Translations under genes and position numbers: made by a program | The notes under the pieces: model-generated | What the model saw: only the letters and a program-made list of their open reading frames with translations | What the model was told of the DNA's origin: nothing | Databases searched by the model: none | Source: Candidatus Pacearchaeota archaeon | Lineage (GTDB): Archaea > Nanobdellota > Nanobdellia > Pacearchaeales > GW2011-AR1 | Reading direction: 5' to 3' | Assembly (NCBI GenBank): GCA_002686355.1 | Contig: NZBV01000018.1 | Span: 1 to 36,907 of the forward strand | DNA: 36,907 nucleotides | Part shown: positions 24,685 to 32,749 of the stretch, in pieces | Numbering within the stretch: the stretch's first letter is position 1 | Layout: each line of letters starts with the position of its first letter

Positions 24685-25830
24685 ATGCCAACAATGCCAT
24701 TATCACATAAATTAAAACTCTTTTCTAATTATATTTATGCAGGAAGATTCAGGGAAATTTATAATATGTTTTGGGTATATCCTCTTTGGTGGAATCGAAA
24801 ATGGGCTGCGTTTATTCTTAACAAATTTCTTCCAAAGCTTGGGATAGATTTATTTCCGCCTTTTTTGGAGATAGAACCTACGACAATATGCCCTTTTAGA
24901 TGCATCTGCTGTGAACATACTTATTGGGAGGAATCTGCAAAGAATATGACATTTCAACAGTTTAAAAAAATCTTTGATGATTTTGGAAGGCCAAAATGGA
25001 TCGGCCTTACAGGAATTGGTTATTCTTACGCAAATAAAGATTATCATAAAATGATTGCATACGCAAAATCAAGAGGAACAATTGTCGAAGTTTTTGACCA
25101 CTTTGCAAAATTCAAAGATGATGACCAGATAAGAGAATTAATTGAAATAGGTCCTGATTTCCAGTTCATATCTACTTATGGAGCTTCAAAGAAATCATTT
25201 GAAACTGTATGCGTAGGAAGTAGTTATGATACTGTGATTGAGAATATTAGAAAATTTGTAGAACTAAAAAAGAAAATGAACAAGCGATTCCCTATCCTAA
25301 GTTTTCATTATATTGTAACTTCAGAATCAAAGGATGAGTTAAAAGGTTTTTTTAAATTCTTACACTCTCTTGATACAGAAATAGCAGAGGTTCTAGTAAC
25401 TCCGATGCTCCATAGCTTTAAAGAGGCTGAGAAGTATTGTGTTGATTTGGACAAAGAATATATAGAAAACATAAAAAAAACAGCAAGAAGATACAAAATT
25501 CCAATTACTATAAACATGTGTGCAAAAAAAGAATCAGAAGGTTTGCACAAAAAACCAGATATAGGCAGTTGTAAGGAATATATCATGCCTTTTATTTTTG
25601 TCAACGGAAATGTAACCCCTTGTTGTGGTCAGAATGAAGTTAATCAGAGAGAATGGCAGCATAAGACTTCTCTTGGAAATGCACTGGAAAAACCATTTAG
25701 GGAAATTTGGTATTCCCCTAGATACAAAAATCTAAGGAAAATGATTAGAAAAAACAAGTGCCCTCCTGGATGTGCCTTTTGCCCTGCTTATGAGAAAATA
25801 GGTCTAAAAAATGACCCTGAAAAGAAATAA
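24685..25830 (+). CDS. Radical SAM/SPASM-domain protein
   Basis: A 381-residue enzyme without a B12 domain. The radical SAM cluster motif is C69-x3-C73-x2-C76 (ICPFRCICC), preceded by an amphipathic or hydrophobic N-terminal region rich in Trp/Tyr. The C-terminus has SPASM-type cysteines: SCKEYIMPF, then NGNVTPCCGQ and CPPGCAFC, which would bind auxiliary iron-sulfur clusters. SPASM enzymes modify peptides or act as dehydrogenases on small substrates. No precursor peptide gene is evident nearby, so a role in glycan or lipid chemistry is as likely. A second ATG at residue 4 is an alternative start. It precedes another radical SAM gene with its own promoter. Confidence 0.85.
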   Translation: MPTMPLSHKLKLFSNYIYAGRFREIYNMFWVYPLWWNRKWAAFILNKFLPKLGIDLFPPFLEIEPTTICPFRCICCEHTYWEESAKNMTFQQFKKIFDDFGRPKWIGLTGIGYSYANKDYHKMIAYAKSRGTIVEVFDHFAKFKDDDQIRELIEIGPDFQFISTYGASKKSFETVCVGSSYDTVIENIRKFVELKKKMNKRFPILSFHYIVTSESKDELKGFFKFLHSLDTEIAEVLVTPMLHSFKEAEKYCVDLDKEYIENIKKTARRYKIPITINMCAKKESEGLHKKPDIGSCKEYIMPFIFVNGNVTPCCGQNEVNQREWQHKTSLGNALEKPFREIWYSPRYKNLRKMIRKNKCPPGCAFCPAYEKIGLKNDPEKK

Positions 25831-25849
25831 TGGATTTTGTATGGTAACT

Positions 25850-25858
25850 CTTAAAAAC
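25850..25858 (+). promoter_or_regulatory. TATA box for the radical SAM gene at 25879
   Basis: CTTAAAAAC centred 25 bases upstream of the ATG. Confidence 0.45.
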
Positions 25859-25878
25859 ACCTTATTTTTTTATTTTAA

Positions 25879-27414
25879 ATGAAAATTACACTAATTTCAA
25901 CCACGACATATCCCTCTGACCAGGGGATAAGGACAATCTCAGGGGTTCTTAAAGATGCAGGTCATGATGTAAGAATTGTATTTATGACTTTGAGCGAGGA
26001 TTATTCAAGAAACTATAACAAATCAGAATTAGGCCAATTGTTGAAAATCTGCAAGAAAAGCAAATTAATCGGAATAAATTCTTTTGCTTCAACGTCTAAG
26101 CGTGCTGCAAGAATCATCAATTTTTTAAAACAAAAATTAAATGTTCCAATCGTTTATGGGGGGGTTCATGCAACAATTTCTCCAGAAGATGCAATAAAAT
26201 ATTCTGATATTGTTTGTGTTGGCGAAGGTGAAGGAGCAATTCTTGATTTGGCACATGCAATTGAAAAGGGCAAACCCTTAGATAAGATAAAAAATCTTTG
26301 GGTCAGAAAAGGCAATAAAATAGTAAAGAACGATGTTCGCAATTTAATAGATGATGTAGACTCAATTCCCTTCCCAGATTATGACATTCAGAACCATTTT
26401 ATCCTCGATGGAGGCAAGATAAGAAAGTTTCTTGAATACGATTTAGGAGGTATGATTTTTTTTCTTACAGGAAGAGGCTGTCCTTATGGCTGTGATTACT
26501 GTAGCAACGGGCTTTTCAATGAACTATACTGCGGAAAGAGAAAAAAAATACTAAGATGGCATTCTCCAGAATATATCATTAGGGGGATATTATATCTTAA
26601 AAAAAGATTCCCTTCTTTGGGATATTTTGACATAAGAGATGATACTTTTTCTCTCAGACCATTGGAAGACATAAAGAAATTTTGTAAATTATACAAGGAA
26701 AAAGTTAAAATGAGATTCAAATGTCTTGGCGACCCAAAAACAATTACAGACGAAAAAATAAAACTTCTCGTTGATGCTGGTTGTACAGACATTATCATTG
26801 GAATTCAGGGTTCAGAGCGGGTTAATCAGGAGATTTATCATCGGAACCAACAAGACGAGCATGTTATCCAGGCAGCTAAGATTCTTAGCAAGTACAAAAA
26901 TAAACTTGCAATAATGTATGACATCATCACCTGCAACCCCTATGAAAAATCAGAGGACATACTGAACTTAATACGCCTTTTACAAAAAATCCCGCGACCT
27001 TTTTATCTCTCTGTAAATAATCTAGTTTTCTTTACAGGTTCCAAATTATACGAGCGAGCAAAAAGAGACAGTACTGTAAAATCAGAAAAAGATTCTGCAA
27101 TTCAATTGAATTACTGGGATAGGAGTTCACATATCTTGTTAAAAAGAAAAAACATATATCTTGTATTAATCTTGAACCTAATGAGAGGTGTTGCAACTGA
27201 GAATCGTTTTGGTCTGATGCCTAATTTTTTACTTAATCATCTTCTTGAGCCAGAAAGGGTGAGGGAAAATCTGCAAAATGAATTCCCCACTTTATTTGTC
27301 CTTAAATTCGTAAAATTGATAGACATTTTTAGAGAAAGAATTGCAAAACCAACATATCGTTCACTTCCATTGAATTTCAGAATCTGGTATGATAGAGCAA
27401 GATATAGGGTTTAA
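25879..27414 (+). CDS. B12-binding-domain radical SAM protein
   Basis: A 511-residue enzyme. B12-binding-like domain (ISTTTYPSDQGIRTISG at 6-22, VYGGVHATISPED at 92-104, VGEGEGA at 114-120), then a radical SAM barrel with C201-x3-C205-x2-C208 in TGRGCPYGC. IRDDTFSL and GIQGSERVN are consistent barrel elements. No DxHxxG. The C-terminal third contains a hydrophobic, basic stretch ending in a positively charged tail. Its stop overlaps that of the convergent cysteine-rich gene by four bases. Function unknown; it follows the SPASM gene by 48 bases but has a separate TATA box. Confidence 0.86.
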   Translation: MKITLISTTTYPSDQGIRTISGVLKDAGHDVRIVFMTLSEDYSRNYNKSELGQLLKICKKSKLIGINSFASTSKRAARIINFLKQKLNVPIVYGGVHATISPEDAIKYSDIVCVGEGEGAILDLAHAIEKGKPLDKIKNLWVRKGNKIVKNDVRNLIDDVDSIPFPDYDIQNHFILDGGKIRKFLEYDLGGMIFFLTGRGCPYGCDYCSNGLFNELYCGKRKKILRWHSPEYIIRGILYLKKRFPSLGYFDIRDDTFSLRPLEDIKKFCKLYKEKVKMRFKCLGDPKTITDEKIKLLVDAGCTDIIIGIQGSERVNQEIYHRNQQDEHVIQAAKILSKYKNKLAIMYDIITCNPYEKSEDILNLIRLLQKIPRPFYLSVNNLVFFTGSKLYERAKRDSTVKSEKDSAIQLNYWDRSSHILLKRKNIYLVLILNLMRGVATENRFGLMPNFLLNHLLEPERVRENLQNEFPTLFVLKFVKLIDIFRERIAKPTYRSLPLNFRIWYDRARYRV

Positions 27415-27662
27415 TTTAATTCTTCCTCAATCTCTCTATGTTTCTCAAAATCATAATCTTGTCCAAGTTTTTCTTTTAGAAAATTTTCATAAGTGTGTAT
27501 CATTGCTAACACAACTTTCTTTTCATTGTCATTTAAATCACACATGCACGCCCCACATTTAGGACACTCAAAATCCCCACACTTTTCACATTCTTTATCA
27601 TCGTCAGATTTTCCAAACCATTCAAAACATTTAAAGCACTTGATTTTTTTCGGACTACACAT
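27411..27662 (-). CDS. Small cysteine-rich (double zinc-ribbon-like) protein
   Basis: An 83-residue protein whose first half has two metal-binding sets: C9-x2-C12 with C25-x2-C28, and C33-x2-C36-x2-C39-x-C41. The second half is a charged helix (MIHTYENFLKEKLGQDY) with an acidic end. The start overlaps the 3' end of queC by eight bases, so the two are translationally coupled. The zinc-ribbon form suggests protein or nucleic-acid binding; no specific family is recognised. It could assist tRNA modification given its partner, but nothing in the sequence proves this. Confidence 0.7.
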   Translation of the reverse strand: MCSPKKIKCFKCFEWFGKSDDDKECEKCGDFECPKCGACMCDLNDNEKKVVLAMIHTYENFLKEKLGQDYDFEKHREIEEELN

Positions 27663-28365
27663 TTTTGTAAATTGTTGGATCTTTTATTTCTGAAAATTTA
27701 AATGCTTTTTTTCTTGCCTTGCAACTTCCACAAATCCCGCAGTGAATTGGGATTTTATTTTCATCAAAACCTCTCCCAACATAACAACTATAAGTTTTTT
27801 CCAGCCCAACTTCTAACTCTTTTGCCAGTTCAATCACTTCTTCTTTTTCTTTTTCCAAAAAAGGCGCAACAAATTTTAAGTTCCCTTCTTGCGTGCAGAA
27901 ATTCACCAACTTATTCATTTCACCGACAAATTCAGGAGTGGTATCCTTGAACTGAAGTTCTCCCTCATATTTTATTCCAATATAAACACCATATTTTTCT
28001 TTTTTAGAAATAAACTCTGATTCTGCAATTGCCAAACCCATTAACAAAAAAAGAGCATTCCTGCAAGGCACATACCATGAAATTATTTCATCTTCTTTCT
28101 CTATTCCTTTTAATTTTTCTTCATCTATTTTTTTATTTATCAAAGAAGTACTAATCTTTCCAAGCCATTTAGCATCAATGATTTTCAATTCAGCTCCAAG
28201 CTCTTTTACTGTGTTTTCAACACAAAATTTTTCTTCTTCAAATGATTGCTGTCCATAATCAATAAAAACCAGCAAAAGATTATCAAGTTTCTCTTTCTTT
28301 TTCAAATAATGAGCCAGCACAACACTATCCATTCCTCCAGACACAAGAACAACTGCATTCTTCAT
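27655..28365 (-). CDS. queC: 7-cyano-7-deazaguanine (preQ0) synthase QueC
   Basis: A 236-residue ATP-dependent amidoligase/nitrile synthase that converts 7-carboxy-7-deazaguanine to preQ0, the precursor of archaeosine in archaeal tRNA. The PP-loop SGGMDS is at 9-14, and the C-terminal zinc site is formed by C in KTYSCYVG together with HCGICGSCKARKKAF. VPCRNALFLLMGLA is the conserved mid-protein QueC block. Length is typical. TATA box 25 bases before the ATG. It heads a two-gene unit with the cysteine-rich protein and is divergent from the KOW protein. No other preQ0-pathway gene lies in the window. Confidence 0.93.
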   Translation of the reverse strand: MKNAVVLVSGGMDSVVLAHYLKKKEKLDNLLLVFIDYGQQSFEEEKFCVENTVKELGAELKIIDAKWLGKISTSLINKKIDEEKLKGIEKEDEIISWYVPCRNALFLLMGLAIAESEFISKKEKYGVYIGIKYEGELQFKDTTPEFVGEMNKLVNFCTQEGNLKFVAPFLEKEKEEVIELAKELEVGLEKTYSCYVGRGFDENKIPIHCGICGSCKARKKAFKFSEIKDPTIYKNV

Positions 28366-28385
28366 GAATTATTCCAACCAATCCT

Positions 28386-28394
28386 ATATAAAAA
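28386..28394 (-). promoter_or_regulatory. TATA box for queC
   Basis: Minus-strand TTTTTATAT centred 25 bases upstream of the ATG at 28365. Only about 11 bases separate its centre from that of the divergent box at 28397, so the two promoters probably compete for TBP. Confidence 0.55.
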
Positions 28395-28396
28395 AC

Positions 28397-28405
28397 TTTA
28401 TATAA
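28397..28405 (+). promoter_or_regulatory. TATA box for the KOW-protein/GT2 operon
   Basis: TTTATATAA centred 25 bases upstream of the ATG at 28426. Confidence 0.55.
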
Positions 28406-28425
28406 CTCATTATCGCTAATTTTTA

Positions 28426-28629
28426 ATGGCACAAAAGAAAGCTTCAGAATTGAAAGAAGGAGATACAATAATTGTCTACGGGGAAAAAGCAGTTGTTAAA
28501 AAAATAGAAACTTCTGGAAAAGGCATCAAGCAAGGAAAAATCAAGTGCAGAATTGAAGCAGAATCTGTAACAGACAAAAAACCAGTGACAATAATCCGGC
28601 TTGCTGACGACTTGATTGAAGCAGCATAA
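28426..28629 (+). CDS. Small SH3/KOW-like protein resembling the N-terminal domain of aIF5A
   Basis: A 67-residue protein. ASELKEGDTIIVYGEKAVVKKI parallels the opening of archaeal translation factor IF5A (a KOW-type barrel), and KIKCRIEAESV parallels the strand after the hypusine loop. The loop itself, which carries the modified lysine in a GKHG context, is replaced by GKGIKQGK, so it is not a functional IF5A. The OB domain is absent and the gene is complete, with a TATA box and a following start one base after its stop. It may bind RNA or ribosomal proteins. It shares a transcript with a GT2 gene, which looks fortuitous. Confidence 0.65.
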   Translation: MAQKKASELKEGDTIIVYGEKAVVKKIETSGKGIKQGKIKCRIEAESVTDKKPVTIIRLADDLIEAA

Positions 28630-28630
28630 A

Positions 28631-29512
28631 ATGATTCACATAATAATTACTTCTTATGGAGAACTAGAATCAACTATGAAAACAATAGATTCTTTTCTCA
28701 ATCAAAAAATCAAGGAGCCATATAAAATAACAGTCATAGACCCTTTTCCAGAAATTGAAAAATCATTAAAAAAGAAATATGGAAAGAATGTTGATTTTTT
28801 CTTAGATCCAGGGGAAGGAAAAAGTTATGCTTTAAATTTATTTCTTGAAAAAATTTATTCCCAAAATAAAGATGATATAATAATTTTTACAGACGGCGAT
28901 GTGCATGTTTCTGAGAATACAGTGCAGGAATTTTTAAATTCTTTCAAGGACGAAAAAATCGGATGTGTTACAGGAAAGCCAGTACCACTAGATGAAAAAA
29001 ATAATCTGTTTGGTTTCTGGAGTCATTTGCTTTTTGAAGGAATTCACAGAACAAGAGAAAAACTAAATACCCGAGAAAAATTCTTTGAATGCTCTGGTTA
29101 TCTTTTTGCAATCCGAAATGGTGTTCTCAAGGGATTTCCCCTTGAAGTTTCAGAGGATGGAATCATCCCTTATCTTTTTTGGAAACAAGGTTATAAAACA
29201 AAATACATTCCAAAAGCAGAAGTTTATGTTCTGAATAATTATAATTGGAAAAATTGGAAAAAACAAAAAGTAAGAAATATCAAGGGCCATGAAAATTATA
29301 ATGTTGTTGCTCCTGAAATGCCAAGGACAAAATCTCTTTTTAATGAAATAAAAGAAGGAACATTGTTTGCCTTGAAATATCCAAAAACAATGAAGGAGAG
29401 ATACTGGACATCTTTGTTGTTTCTTGCCCGTTTGAATATTTATCTGAAAGCTTTGTATGACATAAAAATCAAAAAGAAAAAATACGAGGATGGTTGGCGT
29501 GCAGATACTTAA
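28631..29512 (+). CDS. Glycosyltransferase family 2 (GT-A fold)
   Basis: About 293 residues. It begins IHIIITSYGELESTM, has VIDPFPE in strand 3 and the metal-binding FTDGDVHV; further on, ECSGYLFAIRNGVLKGFPLEVSEDGIIPYLFWKQGY matches the acceptor-site ED region and the QxxRW-like region is KNWKKQKVRNIKGH. The family transfers sugars from nucleotide donors on the cytoplasmic face. The ATG at 28631 is one base after the stop of the KOW gene; a form from 28616 would overlap it. The stop overlaps that of the convergent nucleotide-enzyme gene by four bases. Acceptor unknown. Confidence 0.85.
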   Translation: MIHIIITSYGELESTMKTIDSFLNQKIKEPYKITVIDPFPEIEKSLKKKYGKNVDFFLDPGEGKSYALNLFLEKIYSQNKDDIIIFTDGDVHVSENTVQEFLNSFKDEKIGCVTGKPVPLDEKNNLFGFWSHLLFEGIHRTREKLNTREKFFECSGYLFAIRNGVLKGFPLEVSEDGIIPYLFWKQGYKTKYIPKAEVYVLNNYNWKNWKKQKVRNIKGHENYNVVAPEMPRTKSLFNEIKEGTLFALKYPKTMKERYWTSLLFLARLNIYLKALYDIKIKKKKYEDGWRADT

Positions 29513-29916
29513 TCTTTAATCTTTCCCAACTCCTCACTCAACTCCTCCAAACTCTCAACAATCTTAACTTGCCCTGCAATCACAGCACTAATATCTGAAA
29601 TAGACTCACTAACTTTTCTGTCTGTTTTCAATCCAATGACTTTCTTACCAAGAGCCTGAAAATAACCTATCTCCCATGCTGTCCCAGCCCCAACACAAAT
29701 CCCGTCTAAAACCCCAATTAAGACATCACACTCGTGCAATTCTTCAACATCCTTCTTAGATATCTCTGGGACATCTTTAATATCCTTAAACAACCCTGCA
29801 TCTCTGTGCGGCAAAAACGTCTCAAACTCAAACTCCTTACACAGTTTATCTAACTTTTCTAAAAATTCCCTGTTTTCCTCAGTGCACAACGGACCAGCAA
29901 GATAAACCTTAACCAT
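29509..29916 (-). CDS. Nucleoside 2-deoxyribosyltransferase-like protein
   Basis: A 135-residue protein of the nucleoside 2-deoxyribosyltransferase/DNPH1 fold. VYLAGPLC at 4-11, LPHRDA near 35-40, and VLDG at 69-72 with GTAWEIGYFQALGK at 78-91, in which E82 is the probable nucleophile. Family members cleave or transpose the N-glycosidic bond of deoxynucleosides or nucleoside monophosphates. The ATG at 29916 has a TATA box 26 bases upstream; an earlier in-frame TTG at 29925 is less likely. It lies convergent to GT2 and is probably housekeeping nucleotide metabolism rather than part of the glycan pathway. Confidence 0.82.
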   Translation of the reverse strand: MVKVYLAGPLCTEENREFLEKLDKLCKEFEFETFLPHRDAGLFKDIKDVPEISKKDVEELHECDVLIGVLDGICVGAGTAWEIGYFQALGKKVIGLKTDRKVSESISDISAVIAGQVKIVESLEELSEELGKIKD

Positions 29917-29937
29917 AACTTTCAAGAGATTCTTCCA

Positions 29938-29946
29938 TTTTAAAAA
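29938..29946 (-). promoter_or_regulatory. TATA box for the deoxyribosyltransferase-like gene
   Basis: TTTTAAAAA read on the minus strand as TTTTTAAAA, centred about 26 bases before the ATG at 29916; it decides that start. Confidence 0.5.
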
Positions 29947-29956
29947 CTATCACAAA

Positions 29957-29965
29957 ATTTTAATA
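29957..29965 (+). promoter_or_regulatory. TATA box for the GT9 gene
   Basis: ATTTTAATA centred 26 bases upstream of the ATG at 29987. An out-of-frame ATG at 29976 would lie before the predicted transcription start. Confidence 0.45.
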
Positions 29966-29986
29966 CCCTCTTTTTATGGCTAAAGT

Positions 29987-31105
29987 ATGGCAAAATGGAA
30001 TTCAAATTGCAGATTCTTCAATGAGAAATATGCTTGCGATACACTTGCTAGTGAGGGCTATGAAAGTTGCGAGGAATGCAAGTTCGCAGCACCATACTCA
30101 AAAAAAATCCTAATCTTAAAATTCGGAGCAATGGGAGATGTCCTGAGAACAACCCCAATCCTCACAGCATTAAGGAAAAAACACGGCGAGGACATCCTTG
30201 TCTACTGGATGACTGCCCAAGATTCTGTAGAACTTCTTGAAAACAATCCTCTAATTGACAAAATCTTTCCTTACAATTTAGAAAACGTCATGAGAATCCA
30301 GCAAGAAAAATTCGACATTTTATACTCTCTTGAAATTGATACACCTTCAACTCTATTAGCAAATGTCGTTAATGCAACTGAAAAATTAGGTTTTTATTTT
30401 GATGATGGAACAACATCTTGTTTTAACAAAGGCGCAGAATCATATCTTCAAACAGCATTTCTTCAACATGTAAAACTAAAAAACAGGAGAACATACCAGG
30501 ATTTAATTTTTGAAGCATGTGAACTTTCTTACAACAAGGAAAAGCCAATTTTTAATTTTTCAAAGAAAGATTTAGAATTTGGAAAAAAGTTTGCAGAAGA
30601 AAACAATCTTTTAAGATCAGACAAAATTATTGGAGTTCATATTGGTTCTTCTGGAAGGTGGGAATCAAAATTTTGGGACAATGAAAAAATAAAGGAGTTA
30701 ATAAGAAAAATCTCTGGAAGAAATAAAATAATAATCTTTGGAGGCCCAAATGAGATTGAAAAACAGAAGGAATTCTTTGAAGCAATGAAAAATGAAGGAA
30801 TTTCTTTAATCAAAAATAATCCAAATAATTCTGAAGGAGAATTTGCAGCAGTGATAAATCTCTGCGACACAATAATTTGCGGGGATAGTCTTTCAATGCA
30901 CATGGCTTCAGCTTTAAATAAAAAAACAATTGCTTTGTTTTTCTCTACCCCTTGTTGGGAAGTTGAAGATTATGATTTAATCAAAAAATTAACCTCTCCG
31001 CTCTTGGAAAAATATTTTTTTATAGGAGATTATGTCCCAGAATTAGCAGATAGTATTTCTGTTGATGAGGTTATAAATCTTTTAGAATCTAATGAAAACA
31101 AATAA
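29987..31105 (+). CDS. Glycosyltransferase family 9 (heptosyltransferase-like) with N-terminal cysteine cluster
   Basis: A 372-residue GT-B protein. From residue 41, ILILKFGAMGDVLRTTPILTAL is the defining N-terminal block of ADP-heptose/LPS heptosyltransferases (GT9). IIGVHIGSSGRWESKFW begins the donor domain, and ICGDSLSMHMASALNKKTIALFF is its nucleotide-binding block. Before the GT domain are about 35 residues with C8, C17, C28 and C31, a likely small metal-binding module that is not part of the enzyme family. GT9 in an archaeon points to a transferred or divergent sugar, because LPS heptose is bacterial. It has its own TATA box and a GT39-like gene 24 bases downstream. Confidence 0.82.
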   Translation: MAKWNSNCRFFNEKYACDTLASEGYESCEECKFAAPYSKKILILKFGAMGDVLRTTPILTALRKKHGEDILVYWMTAQDSVELLENNPLIDKIFPYNLENVMRIQQEKFDILYSLEIDTPSTLLANVVNATEKLGFYFDDGTTSCFNKGAESYLQTAFLQHVKLKNRRTYQDLIFEACELSYNKEKPIFNFSKKDLEFGKKFAEENNLLRSDKIIGVHIGSSGRWESKFWDNEKIKELIRKISGRNKIIIFGGPNEIEKQKEFFEAMKNEGISLIKNNPNNSEGEFAAVINLCDTIICGDSLSMHMASALNKKTIALFFSTPCWEVEDYDLIKKLTSPLLEKYFFIGDYVPELADSISVDEVINLLESNENK

Positions 31106-31108
31106 AAA
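31100..31108 (+). promoter_or_regulatory. Possible TATA box for the GT39-like gene
   Basis: AAATAAAAA overlaps the stop codon of GT9 and is centred 26 bases before the ATG at 31130. Weak, because the sequence is simple AT. Confidence 0.3.
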
Positions 31109-31129
31109 CTTCTCTCCCAAATTAATTTA

Positions 31130-32749
31130 ATGGAAGAAAAAGAAAATAATGATTTAATTGGTAAGAGAAAAAACACATTAAAAAACTTCTTTTTTGGATG
31201 GGTTGAAGATAATTATGATAAGGCTTTTCTTGGTATTTTGCTTGTTGCACTTATTTTGAGGTTCTTGGTTTTTCTAAAAACAATGGACCAGGCGATTTGG
31301 TGGGATGCTGCAGATTATCTTGCGACTGCAAAGAGGTGGGCTGGCGCCAATCCCCATTTAATTGATATGTGGTATTATCGAAGAGGATTCCTCTGGCCTT
31401 TATTTGGTTCACTCTTTCTAAGGTTTGGTTTGGGAGAAGTTGGAATAAGATTTGCAGTTGTTTTATTGTCAACTGGAATTGTCGCTGTTTCATATCTTCT
31501 TGTTTCAAAAATGTTTGATAAAAAATTAGCACTTTTTACAAGTATTGGAATAACTTTTTCATGGATATACTTGTTTTTCAGCGGACGACCATTAACAAAC
31601 CTTCCTGCGACTTTTTTCCTTTTGACTTCTTTGTTTTTTTTCTGGAAAGGTTATGTTCTCAAGGAGGGAAACAAGTTCATATATCTTTTTGGGGCATTTT
31701 ATGCTTTAGCTTGTCTAACCAGGATGCAGTATGTAACTTTTGCGATTCCACTAATGGCGCTCGTGTTCACAAAAGAAAAATTCCGAGCTTTAGTTAACAA
31801 ACATCTCTGGATTGCTATAGGGATTTTTCTCATAATCTTCACACCCCAGTTTGTTATGCATTATCAACATTTTGGAAATCCTATAACTGATTTAACATAT
31901 TATTATCTTGGAGTTGGTTCTGGAGGAGAAGCAGGAGGTGCTGGAACAGCTCCGCTCTATGTTTATTTTACAAATCTTCCATATATCCTCGACGGAAACA
32001 ATGCAGGTTATAGTTCTCTTTTAACCTTAAGCCCAATATATCTCTTATTTGTGATTGGGTTTTTCATGTTCTTTTTTGAAATGTTCTTAGGTCTTGATAA
32101 AATATTCAAAAACAAAGAAATTCAAAAGAAATTTTTCATTTTTTTCTGGATTGGATTCACATTCTTACTTTTAGCTTATATTGCTCCTCATCTTGAACAG
32201 AGATACATGATGCAGACACTACCTTTTTTGTTTGTTATAGTTGCCCAGCCTTTAATCTTTTTTGAAGAATTCCTTGTTAGAAATTTTAAGATAAAGAAAA
32301 TTTTAAGTGTCGTTTTAATTAGCACAATTTTTATTTTATTGCTTTACCCCAGTTTTGTTTTTGCAAATAACCTCGTAGAACTTAAAAAAACTTCATATAT
32401 CGAGGTAAAACAATCAGGAGAATGGATTAAGGAAAATTCAGACCCTACAGACATAATTATTTCGTCTTCTCTCCCCCAAACAACTTATTATTCAGAAAGA
32501 TCAACATATCCTTTTAATCTCGCATATCGAAGAGATATTGAAAAGAAAAATATAACAGAAACAGGGGAATTTATCCAAACAGAAAAACCGAAGTATATGG
32601 TGATTTCTGTCTATGAACAGCAAATACCTGATTTTGAATACTGGGCTTATACTTATCCTCAGAAAAATAATCATACAGTTATTCCCGTGAAAGTCTACGC
32701 ACAAGGAGAGCAACCTACCCTGATTGTTTATGAATTTAAATATGATTAA
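31130..32749 (+). CDS. GT39/PMT-like integral membrane glycosyltransferase (GT-C)
   Basis: A 539-residue protein: a short charged N-terminus, then about eleven to thirteen hydrophobic segments, then a soluble C-terminal domain of about 140 residues. The first outer loop contains IWWDAADYLATAKRWAG, the Asp-containing loop expected for the catalytic base of GT-C enzymes, and YRRGFLWPLFGSLF follows. LTRMQYVTFAIPL is also typical. Such enzymes transfer a sugar from a polyprenyl phosphate on the outer face of the membrane. Its stop overlaps that of the convergent methyltransferase gene by four bases. It follows GT9 and may act on the same glycan. Donor and acceptor unknown. Confidence 0.82.
   Translation: MEEKENNDLIGKRKNTLKNFFFGWVEDNYDKAFLGILLVALILRFLVFLKTMDQAIWWDAADYLATAKRWAGANPHLIDMWYYRRGFLWPLFGSLFLRFGLGEVGIRFAVVLLSTGIVAVSYLLVSKMFDKKLALFTSIGITFSWIYLFFSGRPLTNLPATFFLLTSLFFFWKGYVLKEGNKFIYLFGAFYALACLTRMQYVTFAIPLMALVFTKEKFRALVNKHLWIAIGIFLIIFTPQFVMHYQHFGNPITDLTYYYLGVGSGGEAGGAGTAPLYVYFTNLPYILDGNNAGYSSLLTLSPIYLLFVIGFFMFFFEMFLGLDKIFKNKEIQKKFFIFFWIGFTFLLLAYIAPHLEQRYMMQTLPFLFVIVAQPLIFFEEFLVRNFKIKKILSVVLISTIFILLLYPSFVFANNLVELKKTSYIEVKQSGEWIKENSDPTDIIISSSLPQTTYYSERSTYPFNLAYRRDIEKKNITETGEFIQTEKPKYMVISVYEQQIPDFEYWAYTYPQKNNHTVIPVKVYAQGEQPTLIVYEFKYD

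Noticed and set aside
24685..27414. RiPP (modified peptide) cluster based on the SPASM radical SAM gene
   Set aside because: No short precursor-like gene, peptidase or peptide exporter is near; the neighbours are another radical SAM enzyme and membrane glycosyltransferase-like genes.
29976..29986. ATG just upstream of GT9 in another frame
   Set aside because: The frame ends after about 45 codons without a recognisable product, and the ATG lies before the likely transcription start.
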